Source of the DNA: Roseateles_B flavus
Lineage (GTDB): Bacteria > Pseudomonadota > Gammaproteobacteria > Burkholderiales > Burkholderiaceae_C
Assembly: GCF_039872765.1 (NCBI RefSeq)
Contig: NZ_JBDPZC010000010.1
Location: 117,807 to 181,806, forward strand
Direction: 5' to 3'
DNA length: 64,000 nucleotides
Shown piece after piece: positions 58,442 to 64,000 of the stretch (the stretch's first letter is position 1; every line of letters begins with the position of its first letter). The position numbers and the translations under genes were made by a program. Below the pieces are notes generated by a model. The model was not told where the DNA came from and did no database searches. It saw only the letters and a list, made by a program, of their open reading frames with translations.

Positions 58442-59158
58442 GAATTTATACCATAACAGGTATTGATAATCGGGAAGGAAGGTCGGCAGGACCCGCGTGC
58501 CGCGCAGTCAATGGCCAGCCCAAGAGGCCTTGACCCTGCGCAGAGGGGCAACGTCGATCGCCCCCAGGGCGTGCCTTGCAGAGGCCTGGGTTGGGCAAGC
58601 GATGCTCGATGACCTTCGTCCCGCCAAAGCCACGAAAGACGGCGGGGCAGTCTAGGGTGTGCGGGTCAACAGCAAGGCGAGGGTGAGCCGCCGGCATCGG
58701 CAAGATGGGGGAAGGTTCTGAGTGCAGGCCTTCACGGAAGAGGCCTTTAGATTCAAGACCTGACCCTAGCGCCAGTGCGGATTCAACACCTGACCCCGTG
58801 GTGAGGAGGGCGGCTGGGGCTTGAAACTTAAGGCCTGAAACTTAAGGCCTGACCCCGGAGCCCCGAGGCCTGGCCCCGGTCCTCCAATGGACGCAGAGGT
58901 GAACCGGCGATTTTCGCTGATGAATGGATTGCAGCAGTTTGGTTCAGTGGCGAGATAGTTAAGCTGTCAGGCTGTATTTTAGGATTCGGAAATTGCTTTA
59001 ATTAAGATGTGTGTGCGGGAAAATTTCAACAGGTGTTGTTGAGTTGGTAGGATATTTTTCTGAATGGGCAGGATTTTGGTGGCTTTGCTGTTGCTTAATG
59101 CGTCGATGTGTGTGTGAATGTCGGCGATGAAGCAATGAATCAATTGGAGATAAGTGAA
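58442..59158. other. Gene-poor stretch with toxin remnant, repeat cluster and AT-rich part
   Basis: 717 bases. At 58619-58664 there is weak similarity to the middle of the HigB-type toxin gene (CGCCAAAGCC, then AGGGTGTGC), probably a decayed copy. At 58750-58875 copies of the repeat family are clustered: TCAAGACCTGACCCT, TCAACACCTGACCCC, and two adjacent AAACTTAAGGCCTGA units. From 58930 to 59158 the DNA is AT-rich and likely the promoter of the next gene. No gene is convincing. Confidence 0.6.
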
Positions 59159-59569
59159 ATGTACTCATTTAGGAAGATGAATGATTCTGATTTGAACCTT
59201 GCTTATTCGACTGATTGGGGCGATTCGCCGCCAAGTTGTATTCCTGCGAGAAGTAGCTGGCCGGATGACTTGTTTGGCGCGAACTGTGTCGTTGACGAGA
59301 AGTCGGGAGCGCTATTGCTGGATCTGCCGGGAGTTCGCCTGGATTCGGCCAATTGGTACCTGTTGTGTTTTGATGGTGGTGTGGTGGTAGTCCGAAATGA
59401 GGGTTACTGCTTGTTTTCTATTAAGTATTTTTCTCCATTGCTTGAAAATAGGCTGAATGAGGTTAAAGAGTTGCTAAGGGCTATGTTTAGGAGTGCGGGG
59501 CTCTTTCTTGATGGGGCTGGCTCGCTCGATGGGGTTTTTTCTGTGCCGGAATCCAAGTTTATTGATTAA
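59159..59569 (+). CDS. Low-GC hypothetical protein, possibly immunity-like
   Basis: 136 aa from the ATG at 59159, which has GGAG ten bases upstream; earlier ATGs at 59108 and 59135 lack a ribosome site. No family recognised. The protein is acidic and small, with alternating strands (GALLLDLPGVRLDSANWYLLCFDGGVVVVRNEGYCLFSI) and a helix (ENRLNEVKELLRAMFRS). Its codon use is AT-rich, unlike every neighbour, a strong sign of recent transfer. Orphan immunity proteins often look like this, but that is a guess. Confidence 0.55.
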   Translation: MYSFRKMNDSDLNLAYSTDWGDSPPSCIPARSSWPDDLFGANCVVDEKSGALLLDLPGVRLDSANWYLLCFDGGVVVVRNEGYCLFSIKYFSPLLENRLNEVKELLRAMFRSAGLFLDGAGSLDGVFSVPESKFID

Positions 59570-59572
59570 CCT

Positions 59573-59643
59573 GGGAGCCGGGGTCAGGGAGCCGGGGTCA
59601 GGGAGCCGGGGTCAGGGAGCCGGGGTCAAGGGAGCCGGGGTCA
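59573..59643. repeat. Five tandem copies of a 14-bp unit
   Basis: GGGAGCCGGGGTCA is repeated five times, with one inserted A before the last unit. It lies between the low-GC gene and the RAYT gene and contains the GGGGTCA half of the dispersed motif. It merges directly into GGGGTCAGGCCTTAAATTTC at 59637-59656. Confidence 0.9.
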
Positions 59644-59654
59644 GGCCTTAAATT

Positions 59655-60539
59655 TCAAGGCCCAATCCTCTCCCCATGCTTCTTGATCAACTGGCTCACC
59701 CGCGCTGTCGTCAGCCCCAACTCACACCCGATTTGGGTCATCGTCATGGCGGACTTTGCATGCGCGAGCCACAGGGCCTCTTCGCGTGTGGTCGAGACGG
59801 CCAGGTATTGCTGCAGCGTCCTTTCATCCTGCTGTTGACGCTGGACCTTGGCGACGTCGTTCGACCGATCTAACGCAGAGCCCTTCCCCGCCTGCTCCTG
59901 CATGCGCGCAACAAACGCCTCGTTGCCAAGATAGATCTGCTGCCTGAGCGCCTGCTCCCACAAAGAACGCCCTTGCGGAGCCGCTACCAGCTCCGCATAG
60001 CGCTGCACTGCACGCCGCTGCAAGTCCATCGTGCTCGCCTCCTTGCCCAGCAGGTAGCCATGCAGGCCATCCACGTCGAGCCAGCCCGGAGCATCGCATT
60101 GCAGGCAGTGGGCGCGATAGCTGGACCATTGCCAGTCGCCAGGGCTCTCCACCATGCCGGCCCGGACCGGATTGAGCTCGACATAGCGACAGACCTCCAG
60201 CAGATAGCTGTCCCGATCGACAAGAATTGCCTTGAACCGCCCCTGGAACAGATGCCCGACCTTGGCATGCCGACGGTTGTACGCCTGCGTGTAGATGCCG
60301 TTGAGCTGCTGCATCAGCACCGAGAGATTGGCGCGGCGCGTGTACAGCACGAAGTGGTAGTGATTGCCCATCAGGCAGTAGGCCAGCATCTGTGCGTCGC
60401 AGCGCTGCAGGGTCTGGGCGACGATAGCCAGGAGAAGCTCCCGGTCAACATCGTCATCAAAGATGGGCTCCCGGCGATCACCGCGCGAGGTCACGTGGTA
60501 GATCGCACCGGGGAATTCGATGCGCAGAGGGCGGGTCAT
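59655..60539 (-). CDS. REP-associated tyrosine transposase (RAYT, Y1/HUH)
   Basis: 294 aa. The Y1 transposase fold is clear: MTRPLRIEFPGAIYHVTSRG, the metal-binding HUH pair at H60 and H62 in CLMGNHYHFVL, HLFQGRFKAILVDRDSYLLEVCRYVELNPVRAGMV with the probable catalytic Tyr119, and WSSYRAH. A C-terminal extension of about 120 residues ends in a helix-turn-helix (MTMTQIGCELGLTTARVSQLIKKHG), as in the longer RAYT subgroup. RAYTs act on REP palindromes that flank them. Here AAATTTAAGGCCTGACCCC-type repeats lie on both sides (59637 and 60572-60684). Confidence 0.9.
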   Translation of the reverse strand: MTRPLRIEFPGAIYHVTSRGDRREPIFDDDVDRELLLAIVAQTLQRCDAQMLAYCLMGNHYHFVLYTRRANLSVLMQQLNGIYTQAYNRRHAKVGHLFQGRFKAILVDRDSYLLEVCRYVELNPVRAGMVESPGDWQWSSYRAHCLQCDAPGWLDVDGLHGYLLGKEASTMDLQRRAVQRYAELVAAPQGRSLWEQALRQQIYLGNEAFVARMQEQAGKGSALDRSNDVAKVQRQQQDERTLQQYLAVSTTREEALWLAHAKSAMTMTQIGCELGLTTARVSQLIKKHGERIGP

Positions 60540-60567
60540 CGGGCCACTCCATTTCAACGTCAGCCGG

Positions 60568-60684
60568 AGTTGGAATTTAAGGCCTGATGCGAGTGAAATC
60601 GAGGCGGGTGACTGGAGGCGTGGGCAGGGTAGAGGATGCTGGGAGAACAGGGGGAAGGGGGACTTGAAATTTAAGGCCTGACCC
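60568..60684. repeat. Repeat units flanking the RAYT gene
   Basis: GGAATTTAAGGCCTGATGCG near 60572 and GAAATTTAAGGCCTGACCCC near 60665 lie upstream of the transposase. They are inverted relative to the copy at its 3' end (GGGGTCAGGCCTTAAATTTC), the layout of a RAYT with its own palindromes. Confidence 0.75.
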
Positions 60685-60729
60685 CGGGCCTCATGCAACG
60701 CCGGCCAGCCCAGGCTTGCTGCTCGCCCC

Positions 60730-61572
60730 TCAGCGGATCGCGTGCCCCGGCTGGCAGGCGCCGATGGCCGCTTGCAGGCAAGTGAACCAATAGCCCTTAC
60801 GCCCAGCGGCTTGCAGCGAGCCTTCGATGGCCTGAAGCGGGGCCCGCAGCCTGGGGTCCGCGAGCTTCTCCGCTGCTTCCAGGTCGTAGACGAGGCAGTT
60901 GCTGTCCAGGTGCTTCAGCAGGTAGTCGATGAGCCGCGGATCGCGCCGTTCGGCCAGGCCGACCAAGGCCTCACCGCGCACGTCGGCATCGTTGTCCTCC
61001 AGTCCTTCCCACAAGGCGGCCCGGGCAGCGGGGCTGTCTGCGTCATGCAGCGAGCCGAGGCCAAAGGTGGCCCAGTCACGCACGGCGTCGTCCGGGTCCT
61101 TCATGAGCTGCACCAGCGCCTCGGTGGCCGATGCTTCCTTGTACGCCCCGAGGGTCACGGCAACTTGCCAGCGAAGCCGCGCGTCACGATGGGTGGTCAG
61201 CTCGACCAGGCGGGGCAGGGCCTCAGGATGCGGGCGATGGCCGAGACCTGAGACTGCCGCACACAGCACCTGCGCCTGTGGATCCTCCAGGGCGGCCAGA
61301 AAGAGTTGCTGGGTCTCCTGCCGGGCGTACTCGACACCGGACACGCCCTTGCCTCGCCGGAGCTGGGAGGCGATGTACAGGCCCAGGCAGCGCCGCCGCC
61401 AAGCGGGGCTGGCGGCCAGGCGGCGTGCGAGGTCAAGGGCTTGCGGTGAGCCGCGTGTCTGCAGTTCGTGGATGGCGCGCCAGCCTCGGTCTGAATCCCA
61501 ATGCCGCAGCGCGATGCGGCCCAGGCCTTGCAGGCTTCGTCGCGCGTTCACAGACTTGGCGTATCGTTTCAT
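60730..61572 (-). CDS. HEAT-repeat protein
   Basis: 280 aa, predominantly helical. At least four HEAT-type units are seen between about residues 85 and 230, for example PQAQVLCAAVSGLGHRPHPEALPRLVEL, DARLRWQVAVTLGAYKEASATEALVQLM, DAVRDWATFGLGSL and DADVRGEALVGLAERRDPRLIDYLLKHL. Such repeats form protein-binding solenoids. No catalytic domain. Function unknown. Confidence 0.8.
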   Translation of the reverse strand: MKRYAKSVNARRSLQGLGRIALRHWDSDRGWRAIHELQTRGSPQALDLARRLAASPAWRRRCLGLYIASQLRRGKGVSGVEYARQETQQLFLAALEDPQAQVLCAAVSGLGHRPHPEALPRLVELTTHRDARLRWQVAVTLGAYKEASATEALVQLMKDPDDAVRDWATFGLGSLHDADSPAARAALWEGLEDNDADVRGEALVGLAERRDPRLIDYLLKHLDSNCLVYDLEAAEKLADPRLRAPLQAIEGSLQAAGRKGYWFTCLQAAIGACQPGHAIR

Positions 61573-62090
61573 GCGGGGCGATGCTAGCAGTGGCGGCTAT
61601 ACAGGGCCGGCAGGCCGCTTACGATAGCGCCCTCATGTTGAACCTCACCTACGGCATCTGGACCTTTCGATCGAAAAGCCCCTTGCAGGACGTGCGCGTG
61701 TATCGAGAGGACCGAAGGGGCTGCCAGCGCCAAAGCAGGTTCTACCGCGCCGCGGGCGTGAGGTATCGCGACGCTGTTCAGTCCGGGTTTCTTGACTGCC
61801 ATGGTGGCCTCCTGGGCTTCAGCCCAGGGACCTGCAGGCGAACGCCCGCCGACTTGCTGGACGGCTTTTTCGCTCCTGGCCTGCCCAGGCGCCATCGCAT
61901 GCAATTCCGTCTGGGCAGTACGCAGAAGCTGGCGCGCAGCAAGGGTTGCGCCATCCTTTCGGCCAGGCACCTCCGGCACGCCAGCGTGCCAGGGATCGCC
62001 GAGTTCATCGGGGTGGTTCGTGTGCGGCTCAGGGCGGATGGAAAGTAACGCCTAGAGTGAATGTGCAGTGGCTCTGCCGGGCCTCAGGAA

Positions 62091-62125
62091 ATCGACAGCA
62101 CCAGCTGCCCCACCCGTGTCGCCGG
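62091..62125 (-). pseudogene. HigA-type antitoxin C-terminal fragment
   Basis: About 35 bp match the last codons of the antitoxin at 57742 (ATCGACAGCA, then CTGCCCCACC). It is a further remnant of the same family. Confidence 0.5.
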
Positions 62126-62272
62126 AGGCAGATACGAGGTCTTAAGTCTGAAGGACTTGAGATTGAAGGCTTGATGCCGCTCCGGTGATGGCGTTGAGAC
62201 TCAAGGCCTGACACCGCTATCCCTGCTGGTGACGGCAGGCCTTGCTTCTGGAGGGCGGAGCGACCAACGCTA

Positions 62273-62318
62273 GGGGCAGGTTTCTGATCTGGAGGCCTTT
62301 GGATCAAAGGCCTGCCCC
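62273..62318. repeat. Palindromic repeat unit
   Basis: GGGGCAGG and CCTGCCCC form the outer arms. AGGCCTTTG and CAAAGGCCT (62293-62313) form a perfect inner stem. It is a full palindromic member of the repeat family around the RAYT. Confidence 0.7.
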
Positions 62319-62421
62319 TGCTCCCGTGCCTCAATTCCCCGACGGCATGCCCCCGCCGCACCAGCCACTGCCCCCAGCCCCGGCAACCGCGACTTCCTCC
62401 CTCGCCCCGGCCTGTAACATA

Positions 62422-62437
62422 CTGTATAAATAAACAG
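62422..62437 (+). promoter_or_regulatory. LexA (SOS) box
   Basis: CTGTATAAATAAACAG matches CTGT-N8-ACAG with an AT-only centre, the proteobacterial LexA consensus. It ends one base before the start codon at 62439, where LexA would block expression. The gene is thus probably DNA-damage inducible. Confidence 0.85.
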
Positions 62438-62438
62438 T

Positions 62439-62768
62439 ATGCTTGTTGATGTCATCCCCCTGCGCCACCGCGGCCAGCGCCTGCCGGCTGCCACTTTGCG
62501 CATGCGCACGCCCATCCGCGGCCAGCTGTGGATCACGCGTTTCCGCCCGGCCGTGGACAAGGACACCACCCCGCTGCTCGCCGCGCTGCTGCGGGAGCGC
62601 GAAAGCCTGCTGCCGCCGCTGGACTGGGCCGAGGTGCGCACCGTGCGCAGCTGGCAGCTCATCGTCACCGGCATCGAGGACCTGGGCTTCAGCGACAAGG
62701 CCCCGCAGCTCTTTCGCCAAAGCTGGTGGTGCCGCGTCGTGACGGACAGCGAGGCGCTCAGGCGCTAG
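62439..62768 (+). CDS. SOS-regulated small protein of unknown function
   Basis: 109 aa. No family recognised. Basic N-terminal half (LRHRGQRLPAATLRMRTPIRGQLWITRFRP), then a helix (LLAALLRERESLL) and a C-terminal strand region with several Trp (VRSWQLIVTGIEDLG, QSWWCRVV). The LexA box lies directly over its start. It converges on the SRAP gene with an 11-bp overlap of the 3' ends. Co-occurrence with a DNA-damage protein supports a repair or replication-restart role. Confidence 0.72.
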   Translation: MLVDVIPLRHRGQRLPAATLRMRTPIRGQLWITRFRPAVDKDTTPLLAALLRERESLLPPLDWAEVRTVRSWQLIVTGIEDLGFSDKAPQLFRQSWWCRVVTDSEALRR

Positions 62769-63492
62769 CGGCGCGCTGCTGGGCCAGCAGCTGGTCCGTG
62801 CGCCGGGCATCGGCCAGGTCGAACAGGGCCAGGGGCGGGGGCTGGATCAGCGCCCGCGCCTGCGCCTCCGTGCCCTCCAGCCACTGCGCCCAGTGCTCGG
62901 GCTCGATGTGGGCGAGCGAGCGCTTGTCCTGGCCGCCAGCGGGCAAGGCAGGGTCCGGCTTGTGCAGGCGGGCGAGCAGGGGGTGGGTGTCGCAATTGCA
63001 GGTGATGAGGGTGAAGTTGGGCACCACCTCGCCCGTCTGCGGATCGACCCATTCCGACCACAGCCCCGCCAGCGCCCAGGGCAGGCCGTCTGCGCGGCGC
63101 AGCTGCCACCAGACGTTCTTGCCCGTCTCCCAGTTGGGTTCCTGGTACCAGAGCGCCGGCACCAGGCAGCGCTGCCCGGCCTTCCAGGCGGCTTTGAAGG
63201 TGGGCTTGGTGTCGATGCCTTCCAGGCGGGCGTTGTTGGTCGAGCGCGGGCGCGGCTTCAGGGCCTTGCCGCCGGGGCCGGGCCTGGACGGGAGGTAGTC
63301 AACGCGCTCCGGCTGCCCGGGCCGGATCAAGCCCCATTGGCCCAGCGTGCAGCGCAGCTCGCCATCGACCATGCGGAGGAAGGCCCCCACGCCAAAGGGC
63401 CCCACCGGGCCGGCCACCAGGCCCTCAGGCGGCAGGGCGCGGAAGTAAGTGGTGAGGTCGCCCTTGGGGGAGACATGGTAGAGGTTGCACAT
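62758..63492 (-). CDS. SRAP-domain protein (HMCES/YedK family)
   Basis: 244 aa, a complete SRAP fold. The catalytic Cys2 follows the initiator Met (MCNLYHV). NNARLEGIDTKPTFKAAW carries the conserved Asn and the active-site region, CLVPALWYQEPNW follows, and the conserved His is in TCNCDTHPLLARLHKPDP. These proteins form a thiazolidine crosslink with abasic sites in single-stranded DNA and so shield them. The neighbour with a LexA box fits the SOS-linked context reported for this family. Confidence 0.92.
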   Translation of the reverse strand: MCNLYHVSPKGDLTTYFRALPPEGLVAGPVGPFGVGAFLRMVDGELRCTLGQWGLIRPGQPERVDYLPSRPGPGGKALKPRPRSTNNARLEGIDTKPTFKAAWKAGQRCLVPALWYQEPNWETGKNVWWQLRRADGLPWALAGLWSEWVDPQTGEVVPNFTLITCNCDTHPLLARLHKPDPALPAGGQDKRSLAHIEPEHWAQWLEGTEAQARALIQPPPLALFDLADARRTDQLLAQQRAASA

Positions 63493-63636
63493 CCCGGGAC
63501 TGCGGAAGTTCGCGGATCGTGCAGATTGTCCTCATGGCGAACGGGGTGGTCATGTCCTTGGAAATGAGGGCGTGGGGGTGGAGGCTGGGGGCTTGAAACT
63601 GAAGGCCTGACCCCGAGCCGAGCAGCCGGTGTGCGG

Positions 63637-63878
63637 TCAGGCCGGGGTCTCACCAGGCGAGTTCCATAGGTCTGCCATATTCGGCAACTTCGGAAGTCCC
63701 AACTTTTCTCGCGTCTGAGCGACTTCGACGGCAATGGCCTCTCGTGCATTTGCAAGCGATGTGAAGGACATGGCCAGGCGGTTCGCTTTGGCCTGGACAT
63801 CGCTGACCCATTCCCGGGGTGCAACCGCTGGGATGGCAGCCACTGCATCGAAGTGTGTCTTGGCCGCGCGCATGTCTC
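63637..63878 (-). pseudogene. Truncated copy of the hypothetical gene at 55848-56522
   Basis: About 80 C-terminal codons are nearly identical to the intact gene (a few substitutions such as CCGGGGT for CCAGGGT). The reading is lost at 63878, where an IS3-family end begins. Upstream coding sequence would lie beyond the element, outside the window or deleted. Confidence 0.88.
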
Positions 63879-64000
63879 TGACCTGCCCGGTTTCTCCGAG
63901 ACACTGATTCCAAGAGAAGATGGCTCCAATTCACGAGGAGCCCATGAGGAAGAGTCGATTCACGGAAGAGCAGATGGTGTCGATCCTGCGCGAGGCAGAT
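63879..64000 (+). mobile_element. Left end of an IS3-family insertion sequence (partial)
   Basis: The homology to the duplicated gene stops at 63878 and the next bases are TGACCTGCCCGGTTTCTCCG, an IS3-family-like terminus (TGA start, CC-rich). A transposase reading frame opens 65 bp in. The element runs off the right edge. Confidence 0.8.
63944..64000 (+). CDS. IS3-family transposase OrfA (partial start)
   Basis: Nineteen codons: MRKSRFTEEQMVSILREAD, the standard opening of the helix-turn-helix OrfA of IS407/IS401-type IS3 elements. GAGGAG lies upstream of the ATG. The rest is beyond the window. Confidence 0.88.
   Translation, partial: MRKSRFTEEQMVSILREAD

Larger units (their letters stand above)
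61573..62421. other. Gene-poor stretch with a possible small ORF and diverged repeats
   Basis: 849 bases. A 72-codon minus-strand frame (61584-61802) has AGGAGG before its ATG, but the ribosome site sits in a CCTGGGCT/AGCCCAGG hairpin and the protein is not recognised. Overlapping plus-strand frames are no better. From 62130 to 62320 there are diverged repeat units (GAGACTCAAGGCCTGACACC and others). An antitoxin fragment lies at 62091-62125. Confidence 0.5.

Noticed and set aside
58446..58703. 85-codon minus-strand frame after the higBA pair
   Set aside because: Proline- and arginine-rich with repeat sequence inside. Its only similarity is to a decayed piece of the toxin gene.
59573..59643. 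Tandem repeats as a CRISPR array
   Set aside because: The 14-bp units are contiguous without spacers, and no cas genes are present.
61635..62048. Plus-strand reading frame with an MLNLTYGIWTF start
   Set aside because: No ribosome site, no recognisable domain, and it overlaps an equally weak minus-strand frame; treated as noncoding.
50468..64000. The accessory zone as a single integrative element or prophage
   Set aside because: No integrase, attachment-site pair, conjugation or phage genes are visible. It looks like piecemeal accumulation of toxin-antitoxin genes, insertion sequences and repeats.

Overview
The window is high-GC DNA with GTG/ATG starts, strong GGAGG-type ribosome sites and a gene content typical of a betaproteobacterium. 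The best guess is order Burkholderiales, close to the Roseateles/Mitsuaria/Pelomonas/Rubrivivax group. This rests on gene families and composition, not on a marker gene. About 1-50 kb looks like ordinary chromosome. About 50-64 kb is an accessory zone with toxin-antitoxin genes, insertion sequences, duplicated and broken genes and many short repeats.

Layout. 0.3-6.8 kb is a minus-strand cluster: SPFH/SHOCT protein, DUF4178 zinc-ribbon protein, DUF350 membrane protein, YciI, membrane-anchored spermidine-synthase-like protein and FAD amine-oxidase-like lipoprotein. It looks like a polyamine-linked membrane-stress module. 7.0-11.2 kb has a ribosome-hibernation-like protein, a BAX-inhibitor-1 protein, a divergent ExbD-like protein and a TonB receptor. 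11.7-17.8 kb is a complete sulfate uptake locus (two sulfate-binding proteins flanking cysT, cysW, cysA, cysB). It is followed by a GAF/receiver gene pair, metY, chrA and an M3 peptidase. 24.9-29.5 kb is a tightly overlapping light-repair operon: photolyase, DUF2256, CRY-DASH and an Fe-S (6-4) photolyase. Divergent from it is an ECF41 sigma factor and its AhpD-like partner, both preceded by exact TGTCACA-N16-CGTC promoters. Then come an M1 peptidase, the selU/selD pair for selenouridine in tRNA, a carboxymuconolactone-decarboxylase/AraC pair, a patatin-like phospholipase, yjdM and three tRNA-Asn genes. A TonB receptor under a TPP riboswitch, a chemoreceptor, a convergent kinase/regulator pair and a serine hydrolase follow.

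The accessory zone holds a YjjJ-type HipA, HipBA, one intact HigBA plus an orphan HigA and several decayed fragments, a DUF4160/DUF2442-HTH pair, an IS1595-family element, the left end of an IS3-family element, and a REP-associated tyrosine transposase (RAYT). It also holds a gene with a LexA box over its start, convergent with an SRAP-domain (HMCES/YedK) gene.

The most unusual signal crosses the whole window. A 15-bp motif, GGGGTCAGGTCTTGC, recurs at least 14 times (exact or nearly so), in both orientations, mostly inside genes and in several reading frames, so it is under DNA-level rather than protein-level constraint. Longer palindromic relatives cluster around the RAYT gene, and the IS1595 element has inserted into one. 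This could be a RAYT-mobilised repeat family that has spread into coding sequence, or an uptake-sequence-like genome mark.
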